DNA from: Geosiphon pyriformis
Taxonomy: Eukaryota; Glomeromycota; Glomeromycetes; Archaeosporales; Geosiphonaceae
Assembly: GCA_016748015.1 (NCBI GenBank)
Contig: JAAOMT010000543.1
Location: forward strand, 186,001 to 250,000
Direction: 5' to 3'
DNA length: 64,000 bases
Shown: in pieces, positions 11,698 through 24,393 of the stretch
Layout: each line of letters starts with the position of its first letter
How positions within the stretch are numbered: the stretch's first letter is position 1
The notes under the pieces: model-generated
The model's input: the letters and a program-made list of their open reading frames with translations, nothing else
What the model was told of the DNA's origin: nothing
Database searches by the model: none
Program-made: the position numbers and the translations under genes

Positions 11698-12075
11698 GTG
11701 GGAATATATGTGTATAATGCATTTTAAAAAAAGTTTGCAAGAATATATAAGTTAATAAATATACAGTATCAGAAATATTCCTATTTTTGTTTAGTTTCAG
11801 ACTTTTATCAAAACTTTACGCGTCACTTTACGTGGTAAAAAAAAATTTTTCTAAACTGGGAAAGAGCAGGGATGTTAACTTGTCGACCCTGAACGATTCT
11901 TTTACCAGGATGATCATAGCCATGTGACAAAGCATAGGACCTCAGAATAATCGCAAAAGATCGATATAAAATGATCGCGATGTGACGCAAACACGGCTTC
12001 TTTTATACAAAATGAAACTATTTTGCATAACGGAAACTTCTGAGAAATCTTGTCAAGCATGTTAATAAAAAATCT
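11698..12075. other. edge of the gene island: CpG-containing sequence upstream of copy 1
   Basis: From about 11815 to 12050 the sequence has normal CpG (acgcgtcactttacgtgg, tcgcgatgtgacgc) although no gene is readable. It lies 5' of copy 1 on the minus strand and could be its old promoter region. Beyond 12075 the sequence switches abruptly to AT-rich, CpG-poor DNA. Confidence 0.5.
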
Positions 12076-12700
12076 TGACATGAAATTCTTTTTTCTAATT
12101 GGTTAATATATTGGTTTTTATTTGATTAAAACTTAGATAAAATAAAATAACTAGTAATTATAAAGTAGAATGTATATTAAAGATATATAAGAAATATAAA
12201 ATTTTTATTTGGTATTTACTTAAAATATATTCACAAATTATAAAGTACATATATATAATAAATAAAATATATACAAAAAACTATAATGTATATTGTATAT
12301 TTTTATTATTAGTTATTAGGTACAGTTTAATTATTATTTATTATAATACAGCCAAAAAAAACTTTAAAATAGAAATAATTTATGACCAAATACTTAGACT
12401 AATCAAAATAAAATTATATATTATATATTATTATATTGTTAACAGCACCACAGATTTTAAAAAACAAATCAAAAATAAGATTAAAACTAATAATACAACC
12501 AAAATTTACTAGCAAATTATAAACAAAATTTTTATTATAAACTATATTCTTAAAATAAAATAAAATTAAACCACTAAAATTTATTACAATAAATATTATT
12601 TAATATTAAACTTTTTTTTTATATTTTACTTTTAGTTTAAAGCTTAATAGTTTTTAATACTTAATATTTAATTTTTTTGCTTTTTTTAATAAATTTAGTA
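12076..12700. other. AT-rich stretch, no feature recognised
   Basis: Over 85 percent A+T by eye, no open frame, practically no CpG. Probably decayed transposon DNA. Confidence 0.5.
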
Positions 12701-13860
12701 AATTATAAAAAACTTTTTTTTTTCTTATGTCTAAAATTCTCCAAAGAACATATTCTCAAAGAAAAAATTTTTTTATTTATATTTTTTTTTGTTGCATGTT
12801 ATTTAATATTTTTCAAATTAATAATCTATTTATAATAAACTTAGTAATTACTTTAAGCAATAGTATATCTAAAAAAAAGCATTTAAAAAGGTTTTTTATA
12901 GTCTTATTAATGGTTTTTTGTTTTAAAAAAAAAGAGTTTTTTTTGGCAATATCAAATATTTTAGTAATGAGAAAATTATTTTTTTGGTCAAGTTTAGTTT
13001 TAGTAATAGTATTTATTTGAATATAAATAATAAATTTAGTAATAATAATAACAGTAGTATTTTAGCTAATATTAATAATAAATTTTTTTGAATTTAATAA
13101 CTATTACTCTTAAGACTAAAAAAATAAATATTGGTTTAAATTATGGTTTTTCTCTTGGCTCTCTTAATTTTGACATAAAAAAAAATAATAAATCTTTTTT
13201 ATTCTTTTTTAATATTTTTTTAAATAAAAAATAAGTTAATTCCAAAATTGTAAAAACTCAAATAAAAGTTTCTGTTAAAAATTTTTTGCTTTGAATATTA
13301 ATTTTTTAACAATTAAAAAAAAATTAACAATAATAAAAATACAGATTATTAGAAAATTTTTTTCAAAAGTAAATAGTTTTAAAAAAAACTATTACTTTTT
13401 TAAAATTTCAAAAAATCATTAAATTTATATTTATTTTTGAAAAAAACTGTTTTATTGGCTAGTAAAAATGATATTATAGTAAACAACAATCTTAAAAAAC
13501 AAGATTTCCTTTTAAATTAAACTATAATCATTAAAAAATTTCTATAAATATGTCTAAGAATATAATTATTACTATAATATCTAAATATAAACAGATAATA
13601 TTAATCTAATTATAATTAATTAGGTTGTAATAGAATTTGCTGAATTAAATTAAACAAACAATCTGATAGCTAAATAATTTTTTTTAATTAATAAAGACTT
13701 AATACATATAATTAAAGCTATAAATAATTATAATTTTTAAATGTTTAAAAATTAATTTAAGGCATTTTGTTTATTTTGTCTGTAAAAACTACTGTTTATA
13801 ATTTTTTTTTATTAAAAAATTTACAAATAAAGCTCAACTATTATTTAATATATAGATTTA
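12700..13860 (+). mobile_element. decayed LINE ORF1 fragment, plus strand
   Basis: Broken frames parallel the N-terminal half of ORF1 of the LINE at 22438-24393: a Lys-rich start, a segment near 13265-13390 reading roughly FALNINF then IRKFFSKVNSF, matching FALNIDL and VRKIFSDVNGF there. Numerous stops and frameshifts. It ends head-on against the 3' end of the minus-strand LINE that starts at 13860. The open frame 12727-13020 is part of this remnant, not a separate gene. Confidence 0.6.
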
Positions 13861-14957
13861 AATTAAGTGAAACAAACTAAATACAACTTATGCTTTTATT
13901 ATATATGGTCAACTACTTGGGCCAAATAAGACAATATTATATATCTATATAAACAAAAACATTCTCATCTAAACCAGAAAAAAATGCACAGTTTGTGCTT
14001 ACCAAAACTAATTACAAAAGCTTTTATAATCTCAAGTATCTAAACTATTTTATTTAATAAAATAGACATTACTCTATAAAACAAACCTAAAACCAAACTA
14101 TTATTTTTGACCAACCCAGTTTTTTTTATATCTACTCTATATTTAGACTTCATAAGCCATATTTTAGTATAATACAATTTTACTAAATGTTCTACATAAT
14201 TAATAAGAGCAAAAACAGTTTCTTTTTTTTTATTAAAAACCATGACAGTCTCAGCATATTATTTATTTAGCACAAATTTCATGCAAATTGCAGTATAGAG
14301 ACTTAAATCTGAAAAACATAAAAAAAATATTTACAAAACAGCAGAAAAAAACAAACAAGCAGCACTTATTAATAATATCTATTTCTTAAAAGTCTTAACC
14401 AAAATGTTTTTTTGAATATCAATATTTTTAACATAAGTAAAAATATGGTTAAAAAACTTTACTTTATTACACAACAAATACAGCATATTAAAATACACCT
14501 TATTATACAACTTTTTTTTAACTACTATAGATAGTTATTCATATACAGTTTTTATCAAATATGTACATTAGTTAACAGATTTTTTACTAGTAAATTCAGA
14601 AAACATGTGCAAATTAGAATGTTAAACTCTTGTAGTAGCTATCCAATTTATTTTTTTAATTATTATACTTAAAACTACATTAAAACCAAGATCAGCTTCT
14701 CAATCAACATAACAAATAGACCTGTACAAATCATGAACAAAATGATGAGCATTATCAAATACAGCTATCTCATTAGCCATTAAAAACTATTTATGAATTT
14801 TAACTGGCAATAAAAAAGGAGAGTTAGTAATCTTATCTGCTAATGTATTAGTCTGAATATTGCCAGAAATATCTGAATGTTCTTTAATTTTTACCCACAT
14901 AACAGAAAAATTTTTATTCTTAATCATATTAGTAATATGTTTTCTTTTAATTTAATA

Positions 14958-15404
14958 CTAATTATAGAAATTAGGTATAGCAAACAAAATCTCAAATAAA
15001 TATGCATTAATTGCAAATTGGTTATTCAGATATAAAAATATAGCACAAGAAGATAGAACACACTCTAATGTCAGTGCAATAGCTTGTAATTCAGCTAATA
15101 TAAAGAACAAAAGCCTATACATTTTTATGCCAATATCCATATTCAAAGCTGGAAAATAAGCAGTTGTCTCAGTAGTAATCTTAATAAAACCATCACACTT
15201 TAAAGAACTGTCTGTGTAAATTTCAATAAAACTGGACCAAATCTTAAGCAAACTTCTATATATATTAAAGAATTTATTAGACATTAAAATATTCAATTTA
15301 TGCAATCCATAAGTATTAGCAAATTCAACTGCTAAAAAATTTATCTTACTCAAAAACACAGATGTTAACTTAAACCAAAAAGGCACAAGACTCCTAAGAT
15401 TCAA
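14958..15404 (-). pseudogene. RNase H region of the decayed minus-strand LINE
   Basis: A 148-codon open stretch. It holds the linker PFWFKLTSVF, the first catalytic strand EIYTDSSL (Asp kept), ILAELQAIALTLECV (Glu kept) and LYLNNQFAINA, where the family's LDSQ aspartate has become Asn. Loss of this Asp makes the RNase H inactive. The change is GAT-type to AAT-type, that is G-to-A. Confidence 0.7.
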
Positions 15405-17528
15405 CTTTTTCCACTTCTAAAATGTCTTTCAATTTATAATACTTCCTTTTTTGTTTAAAAATCTGTCACTAAAAGCAATATTAAATCATTTTAAAAAAAA
15501 ACAGAACTATAATACAGAGTTTTTTCCAAAATATTAGATATTAGAATCTTATCAGAACCATAAAAAGCACTGGACAATTGTTTACCAAAAATAAATTATT
15601 GTCCAAAAAAATCTTAACCATTCTGGCCAAAAAATTGTTTATTAAATTAACATATAACTTAACAAAAAATTGCAAAAAATTCAAAAAAAAACTATTTTAA
15701 AACCTGCAAATTCAAGAATCTATGTTTAAACAAATACCCAAAAATGTTTAGTGCATTAAAAAAGACAATTAATAAAGCCAATTTTTCTTCAGGCTGTATT
15801 TGTTCAAAAGGTTTCAGACTATACAAAAATAAATAATACAAAGTCTTACTGAAAAAGTTGTTTAGTAAACCAGTTTTGGCCTTAAAACTTCTTTTAATTA
15901 TTACATCTCACTTATAATACACACCTAATAAAATAAAACTAAACTGCAACCAATAGCTAATTATGAGCTATAAAACAGTTAATATCTAATAAAAAAACTG
16001 TTTATTCATAATTATTTTTTTCAATACCATATTGGAAAAAAATTTGACATCTGTATAAGTTTAAGCCAAACTAGACTTAAAAAAACTCTTAATTGACAAA
16101 AAAATACTCAAGTATTTGTGTGATTTATTTTTTTTAATAATTAAAATTGACAGATTACTAATTATTAATAAAACATTCTTAATACCTTGATTAATAGGAA
16201 TAATCATTGTCTTTTTATTATTAATTAAAATGTTTTTAATATTAAAAAACTTACTTGCAATATTTAAAATATACTACATAGAAGCTTGGCTACTCTCAAT
16301 CCAAATTGTATTATTAATAAAAACACCAGCAGCAAAAAATAAAGTTTTTTTACCATCAGCCTTAATTCTACCAATCTTGGTCACATATCTAGTATTAATT
16401 TGGTATTTACACAAGTGTTTATGCTTTTTAACTTTACACAAAAACGAATCATAAAAATTTTTCTAAAGAAAAAAAGAAAAAATCTTATTCTAATCCAACT
16501 TATTATGTACTTTGTAACTACTTGAAAACCCAAAATTAGTTATTATTTTATTGATCCAATCTTCATATATGTTGCCAAAAAATTTAATAAACTGATTGCA
16601 TATCTTAATATGTTGTAAGTTAGCTTTTAGATGATATTACTTTACTAAATCATAAGTTTTTTACATATTCTATAAAACCAAACAAAGCTTTTTATTTTTC
16701 TTTAGTGTATCTTTAACCACTAATTCAATTGCAAAAATAGAAGACTAAGTTGAAATACCTTTCAATACCAAAAAGTTGTTATCATAAAGAACATCAAATT
16801 TGCTGTATGCTAAGGATATCCAATCAGAGAGAATTTTGGACAAGATTTTTTTAGCTGTCTTAATTAGTACAATATATTAAGTATTTATTAAAATACCATT
16901 CTATTTATAAGATTTGAAGATTATAAAAACTTATGCTTTTTTTTAAGAAACTGAAACCACATCCAAAGTCAAACACAAATTCAGTAATTTTAAAAGGCAT
17001 TTTAATATCTTATTATTACAATGTTTCCAAAGTTTATTAGGTATTCCAAACAACTCAGCAGTCTTGCCATTTGGCAAATTACCAAATACTAAAGCTAATT
17101 CTTCCAAATTAATCTTATATATTACACCAAAAAAAACATTATTATCTACATAATTTAAAGACATATATTAGCAAAATCAAAGCTCAAGCATTCTTAAAAA
17201 CATTAACTATTTTTTTGTCTATCCTTCTATAATTTTATCAACTTTTAAGTTTTACTTCCTTAGACTCTGCCACTAATTCATCTCTTACTACCAAGTAATC
17301 TAATACAACTTTGCAAAAAGATTGTTTTAAAATACTCTTTATTATCTATTTTTTGTTAAAGCAAAAATTTTTTATATGTTATTTAATTGTTTTCTTAATA
17401 ACTGTATTTTCAGATATTTTTAACTTATAATATTTAGATTGCTAATACTTTTTTTTAACTAATAACAAATATCTAATAATGTCTGTTAATCTTACACAAT
17501 CTTGAATCATGTTGATTATCTTAAATAC

Positions 17529-18474
17529 TATTATTAGAGATTTTTAGTCTCTTTTTTCAAATATAATTAATGTTTATTTGCTGTTAATTCATGTTTTTGA
17601 AAGCTAGTAAACTTTCAATAACTGAATTTATTTTCAAATTATTTCCTATAATTTGAACTGCTGGATTTATAAATAAAATAGCCAATTTTGTGCCAATTTC
17701 TTTATATAGTTACATTGTAGTAAACATCAATTTTTTCCCAGGAATTGCTTATTTAAAAGCTCATTAAAATATATAATTATTTTACTGTAAAAGTCAACTT
17801 TTTTACAAAAATCTTGTCTGTAGACTACCTTAATGATTATGATAAAAAAAATAAAAAAAAATAAAAAAAATATAAAAGAAATAAAATTTTATTAAAGAAA
17901 TTGTTTTTTGTTTAAACCTGGAGTTATTAACAGATTATTGAAATTAATAGCTAATTAATTTCAAAATATTAATTAGGTGTTTTGAAAATTTCAAGTGTAA
18001 ATAATTAAGAAATTTGGTTTTCAAATATTTGATGTTTTTATTGCTTTTGGTAAAGTTAATTAATTTTACTTAAGATAATTCTAAGTAAAATAAGATATAT
18101 TTTCTTAAAAAAAGAAGCTTTTTTTTATATAACTTGCTATAATACTAGTTTATAAACTTGAACTTTCTTCTTTGTTATAATTTCAACAAACTAAAGATAT
18201 ATTTTAATAAACTACAAGTTATTTCAATAAATTATTTACTATTTTGGTGAATTATCTATTATTTTGGCAAATTTCTACAAATTTTAGTGAATTCTTAAAT
18301 GTTACATAGTTTGGAATATTATTTAATTTGATTATTCTAATTTTTATTGTATAAATCAGGTTATTAATTAAATAATAAGTGATAATTTGAAGTGATATTA
18401 ATATATACTAATTAATATGAAGAATTATAAGAATAATTTTATGCTAGTTAATAACTAAAATTCTACTAGTAATA
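17529..18474 (-). repeat. solo LTR of the Gypsy family found at 31402-43790
   Basis: About 946 bases matching, in the same orientation on the page, the LTRs at 31402-32363 and 42797-43790 (shared text: attttcaaattat, aacagattattgaaattaatagctaattaatt, ctactagtaata at the end). It interrupts the minus-strand LINE between its endonuclease and RT parts, with no internal Gypsy sequence on either side, so it is a solo LTR left by LTR-LTR recombination. A clear target duplication was not visible. Confidence 0.75.
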
Positions 18475-21400
18475 ATGCTTCAACATTATCAACCAACAAC
18501 CAAATATTGACAAGATGCTTAAACTCTAACAGATTATCAGAACACTATTTCTTTACAATCTTAATTCTAAGTAGTTTTAACTTAAAAAATCTTGATAATA
18601 ATTTGTTTTTTGCATAATTATATTTACTATATCAATATTTAGAGAACACTACATCAGCAGATTGCATTATAGTCTCTTTTAGCACCTCTCATATTGTATT
18701 CAAATTACAATGATTTTTTGCTTTTTCAAATATATTAGACTTTGCCAACAACTTACCAAAAACATGTTCTTTATATTGCATCTATTTAACATTATTAGCA
18801 TTTTTAATCTTAAACTCCCATCAATTTTGATTAATTTGCTTATAGATTCTATTAAGACAAATATCTAAAAAACTACTTAAACTAATTGAAACTAAGACCA
18901 CTTTATATTTAGTATTGAAAAATTTTAACATAATATTAATCTTATAACTTGTAACTATAGACACCAGATTTTTATTTACAAATATAAAATTCAACACTTT
19001 TTTAACACCTCTAAAATTGTTCTAAATAAAAGTTTTACCCAAAAAATGCTTATTAAAAATATTAACCAGACTCAAATCTAAACAAAACTCACTTTTTTTG
19101 GATTTATTTTTATTAAAATCTTTATCTAAAACCACAAAAGAACTAGAATTAACCACTTTGAAGATAACAAAATTGATAATAAAAGTTTAATCAAACTGCA
19201 CACCAGCAGAAATCCCAGCTTATAAATCCAAAATTATAGCCAAAAGCTTGTCTTTAAACAAAAACCATATAAAAATTAAATGACCTAGAACTTTATCCAT
19301 CTTAGAAACATAATGAGCCAAAGAACTATTTATAATTATGGTAATGTTTGCACCTAGAAAACCAATATTTAAACCAGAAGTAAAAATTTAAACTCTATCA
19401 AACTTATTAATGATCTTTAGTTTTTGTGATAATTAAAATTATATTTTTTAATTCTATATATTAATGAACAATATTTTTCTGCTTAACAGAAATATTGAAA
19501 CTCTGAATTTTGTACATAACAACCTTCCAAACCAGATCTGTTATTAAAAAAAATAAGACTCTAATTCCAAAACAAGATTGTTAACTTTGGCTGAAAGACC
19601 CATAACTGTATTTGAGAGATTTATTAAGCCATTTTTTAATTTAAAAACTATTAATGAATCTAAAAACACTGCTTTTACAACAGTTTTACTACCAGTAAAT
19701 AATCTAAACTCTCATTTATCACTATATTTGCCCTTTGATTCTGTAATAAAAGAGTCATCAACAGCTAACATTCAGAGCTAAGCTGAAAAACTATTGGCCC
19801 AAGTGTATTCAACTTTTTAGTCAGTTTGTTAATCTGTTTTGTAAAACTGACAAGACCATATTTAAGAGTAACAAACCTATTTTTTACATTCAAAAAAACC
19901 AGCAGAAATAGTTTAGTATCCAAAGATAAATTAATATTAAAAAAAACCAAAAACACTATATAAGAAATAGAACCACCAATAATCTGTTACTCAAGTCTTT
20001 TTACCAAATAAAACAGGACAAGTAATTAGCATCTGTTTTTTTTTATATATGTTTGCCAGACAGATTTAATCTTAAGAGATAACCAATTATTTGCTATAAC
20101 TACATAAATTTTTACCTATTGAATACATACTAGAAACATGACCAAAATAATTGTACTAAGCACAATAGGCCAAAAAAAAGCCAGCCCAACACAAATTCAT
20201 ATTCCTAAAAACTAATGTAAAACCAATAGCAGTCTTTTTAAAAGTCTTATCAGCAAAACAAACTACAATACATCTGTTATATACATAAAAATTTGGATTA
20301 CAGCCAATAAAACAAGTTTTTTCACTATATAATTCTAGCAAATCAAAAAAATCATAAACAGTAGTATTAATTGGCAAAGTATACAACAAAGTTTAATAAA
20401 AATTTTTTGACACTTACAATTGTTTATTATTGATTGCCAAAGCCATATACACAGAATTTTTTCCATAAAAACTGACTAATTGGAAACAATTAAGTTGGCA
20501 ATATTTAATGATTCAAATTCAACTAAGACCTTTTGTCAAAGACCAATTAGCTGTATTTTAATTAAAATAATTTTGTCAAATTTAGAAAAGACCAATTCTA
20601 CTACTAATTTGAAAAGATTAATAGAAATCTTCTTAACAATTACCTTTTAATCTGTATAGTTGTTTGGTTTTTTAATATTATTATTAACCAGAATTTTCTT
20701 ACTAATTGTCAATTTTTTTGCCTTTTTTAAACTCAATTTAGATATAAAAAAAATCTGATTATTTCAGAAAATTTTGAAGAAGTAGAGGCTTTTCCAAAAC
20801 TATTTACATAATAGAAGATTTTTTTCATAGCAATTAACTTATTACTATTAGTTTTGCTAAACACAACAGACAATTCAACATCCAATATAAACAATTTAAC
20901 AGGCTTAAAGTTCCACTTTTTCAAAACACATGACTCAACCAATTGCAATTGCTTAGAGCCAACAAACTTAAAAAATAGAAGCACCAAAACATTGTTATCA
21001 TTGCTTATATTAATAAATAAAAGTGTTTTTAGAGAGTAATCTAACACATACATTTGAGTGCAAGTTTTTTTTGGCATAGTTTTATCCATATTTTTATTAC
21101 CTACCAAAACATCTAAATTTACATAACTTGTTTCTTTAGCAATTGTGTTTTTTATATTTTTAATATTTAAAAGACTATTAATACTACTTATAATATTATC
21201 AACATTGTTTCTTTTGAACATTATTGGTTTAATATTAGCTTTGCTAATATTTTTCAAACTCAAAAAGCCAGCAGACAAGTTAACCACACTACTGGCTACA
21301 AGTTTTTTTGGTTTTTTATAAGATATACTATGAAAGTAAACACTTTTCACATGTTTTTTTGGTGCTTAGACAGGTTTTCAAACCAGTCAAATCAGAACCA

Positions 21401-21504
21401 GAATTATTAGCAAATGTGTTTACTAATTTTATTATAATAAAAGAAGTTGTATAAAAAAAATAACTAAAAAAAACAAAAAAAAAAAAAAAAAACTAGTTCT
21501 TTAA

Positions 21505-22424
21505 AAAATCTTTTGCTCTTATTATGATCAGAGAATTAACTGTTTACAATCTTAGTTTTTTATTAGAAAGAGTTAATAATAAAACATATATAATTAATTA
21601 TTTTTTTAAAACTAATAATAAAATTTGTTATACTGTAGTTAATTTTAAATTAAATAATAACTTAAAATTAATCTTTTATATAAAGCTAATTTTTGGTAGT
21701 ATAAGACTTTTTTGGACTAAATTAAACCTAGTTTATAATAAAAAATATAAGTGTTTTGGATATTTTGTTTTTTAATATAATATTACTAATACTGTTGTCT
21801 CTGTTTTAAAATATATTTATAAAAAATTTGTTTTAGATAAAAATTGTTTTCAGTTAACTCATTTTTATGTCAAAAAAAAGTTTTTATTTTGTAACTAATA
21901 GTTTTTGGTAGCAAGTTTTAAGCACAAATAGTTTTTTTAATAGATATTTTTATTGAATTTATCATATTGTTTATGCTGGTTTTTTATTTTTTGGTATTTT
22001 TTTTATGTTATTAAAAATCTGCTGTCTAGTTTGGCTATTTTTGTTAATATTTGTTTGGTGTTTTTGAAAAAAATTTTGAAACTTTTGGCTAATTAAGTAT
22101 TTGATATTTTTTGTAAGTTAAACAGTCTAAATTTAGATCTTTATATGTCTATATTTTTTTTTTTCTCTAAAAAAATGCTGGTTTTTAATATCAATCTGAA
22201 CTTAGATATAATTACAAATAACTTAAATAAAATTTTATTTTTTTTTCTGCAATAAATATTTTAAATTCTTTTTTTTGAATATAAATGATACAAAAATTTT
22301 TATTTTTAAGATAAAAAGTATAAAATTTAAGATAATTATAATAGAAGTCTTTATAAACTCTATTTTGACAAAATTAAATCAGTTGAATATAATTTTAAAT
22401 TTTATGACATTATTTTTATTCTAA
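21505..22424 (+). mobile_element. LINE2 fragment 1: ORF1 C-terminal half
   Basis: The 83-codon stretch at 21524-21775 reads like the RRM-like/zinc-knuckle part of a LINE ORF1 (LSFLLERVNNKTYIINYFFKT, KLNLVYNKKYKCFGYF), comparable to LYTLPIDTIAHDL and LCSICRNSGH in LINE1 but clearly another subfamily. Downstream to 22424 are broken frames of the ORF1 tail. The ORF2 start of the same kind of element appears at 29222 right after the inserted LINE1, so I treat this as piece 1 of one dissected copy. Confidence 0.55.
22412..22424 (+). repeat. target-site duplication, left copy, of LINE1
   Basis: ATTTTTATTCTAA, identical to 29209-29221 on the other side of LINE1; 13 bp perfect. Confidence 0.85.
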
Positions 22425-22437
22425 AATTCATTTATTA

Positions 22438-24393
22438 TTGTTGGAAAAAAAAAAAATTTCTTTCTCTCCTTCGTCCAAAATTTCCAAAAAAGAGTCTAAA
22501 GTTTTTTTCGAAAGAAGTTTTTTTACCATTCAGTACAATAAATCAAAACTGTTTTTTGATTATGAGACCACTATTGGCTCTGTTATTGCTGTTATGAAGA
22601 AGGCTACCAAAGTTTCTGGTTCTGAGGGTGGTTTTAAGACGGTTACATCGAAGAAGAAAAGAAAAGGTGGTGTATTGGCAGAGAGTGTTAATAATAGTGT
22701 GGTTGCTGATAAAGCTCTTGGTAATCGTTCATGGGATTCTGAAACAGGTGACACTACTAAATCTGAGAGTATTGACATGGAAGAAAAGTGCTTGGTTGAG
22801 GAAATCAGTGTTGACTATGGAGAGGATGGTGCTTTCGCAGGAGGGGATCCTGATCAAACGCCTAAGAGTTTGTGTGTAAAGACCAAGAAGGTGTTAGGGA
22901 AGTCTCTGGGTGTGATTGATTATGGTACTGTCAATGTAGACAATGACGTGTTAGATGGTTCCTCCCTTCTCCCACCCCCTTTGCCTATTAAACCATCCGT
23001 TCAAGTGCCTATTCGCAAGTCTTTTGCTTTAAATATTGATCTCATGGCTGTTGCTAGGAAATCATCTCAGGAGAAATTGAACTTTGTCAGAAAAATTTTC
23101 TCAGATGTGAATGGTTTTGGGGGGGCCTCTGCTCCCTCAAAATTTGGTGGAATCATCTGAGCATCTTTCACTTCTGAAAAAGCGATGATGGTGGCTGCTC
23201 AATTGGCAAATAATCGTGGTGTTATGATAAACACCAATCTTAAGCATCCCATTAACAATCGTACGAATTGGGCAATTGTGTTGAAAGAAATTCCTGTGGG
23301 AACTTCCATCAAGGCAGTGCATGCAGCCATTTCTGAATTTGGGCTTATTAAATCGATCAAAATGTAGTTGGTGGGTCTATGGCAAAAGGCAATCATTGAA
23401 TTGGAAAATCAAATTCAGGCTGATCTCTTGGCGGCTAAATGGTCTGTCCTTATTGGGAAAGATGCAGTGTGTGTGGCCCGGGTCGATGTTGACAAGCAAA
23501 CATGAGACGCCAGAGATAAGTTCAGGGCTTTGCTTTACACTCTTCCTATAGACACCATTGCTCATGATCTTTGGGACTTCATTGGTTTGGTTGGTGGGAA
23601 AACATGTGTTATTGAACACAATTCTGTCAGTTATGTCCAAGCACGCTGTGCTACTGTGTGCTTCAATTCTGAGGGTAGCCTTATTCAGGCAATGGCAAAC
23701 ACTCCTGTTATAAAAGGCATTGGTCTCTGTTAGTTTCATTTGACCACAGCACTGTGCTCAATTTGCAGAAATTCTGGTCATACTTCTCTTGCTTGTTGTA
23801 CTGCTGGTGTGTCCTCAAGTCTTAGAAGCAAGAAAGCTCCTCTCTCAGCTCAGGATCAGCTCCATCTGGCTAAGATATATGAAAAAAAATCTGCACCCGT
23901 TTTCCGTCCTTTGGTTTTCGGTGGAAAAACCTGGGCCTCCATAGTTGGTAAACCACTTCTGTTAACGTTTTTTAGTAGTTCAGCTCAATCTGGTTCTGTA
24001 TCTTATGGTAAACCTCTCCTGACTGTTAGTGGTAAATTGGAAGACCATTTGAAGAATATTGAGAGCAGTCTTATCAGTCTTGCAGAACAAATTGGTGAGT
24101 TGGTTAAGAGGTTAGACTCATTCGTGCTGGCAGTTTCTCAGCCTAGCCCTGGATGTCAACTGCCGGTGACCCCCCCATCACAGAATCAAGGGGAGGATAT
24201 AGTGATGAGAGCGGGTTCAGATGATGCCACTAGTAACAAGACTGCTGCCGTTACAGGTTTAACTGCCTCACCTGAGGTTGTGAAATTGGAAAACATGTTG
24301 GAAGATCTCTCTGCTTCGGTCATGAGCCTATTGGCATGCTTAGATGGTTTGGCTTTGGCAGGTGGTGCTCTTCCTCTACCTTTTTCTCAATGA
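22438..24393 (+). pseudogene. LINE1 ORF1 (nucleic-acid-binding protein), four in-frame stops
   Basis: One frame of 651 residues from the first ATG to TGA at 24391, interrupted by TGA at 23158, TAG at 23365, TGA at 23503 and TAG at 23731. Contents: Lys/Ser-rich basic N-terminus; an RRM-like segment (NWAIVLKEIPVGTSIKAVHA, then FGLIKSIKM, LVGLWQKAIIELE); LYTLPIDTIAHDLWDFIGL; a Cx2Cx4Hx4C zinc knuckle (CSICRNSGHTSLAC, 23752-23793); the conserved KKSAPVFRPLVFGGKTWAS; and a coiled region with heptad-like leucines (about 24020-24120 and 24270-24350). By family knowledge ORF1 coats the LINE RNA. The other copies in this window keep Arg (20754-20756) and Trp (20186-20188) where this one has the stops at 23158 and 23731. 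The last codons overlap the ORF2 start. Confidence 0.88.

Larger units (their letters stand above)
13860..21480 (-). mobile_element. near full-length decayed LINE, minus strand, split by a solo LTR
   Basis: Read from 21480 down to 13860 the pieces follow the order of the LINE at 22425-29208. ORF1 N-part is at 21350-20733 (ending VNSFGKASTSSKFSEIIRFF); the RRM-like/zinc region at 20389-20156 (LYTLPINTTVYDFFDLLE, NLCWAGFFLAYC); ORF1 C-part at 19956-19765; RT fingers/palm start at 17164-16943 (NLPNGKTAELFGIPNKLWKH); RNase H at 15404-14958 (SFIEIYTDSSL, FFILAELQAIALTLECV). The zinc and tail region occupies about 14950-13860. A 946-bp solo LTR interrupts it at 17529-18474. Stops and frameshifts are everywhere; A+T is about 80 percent and CpG almost absent. 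It is non-functional and older than LINE1. Confidence 0.8.
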
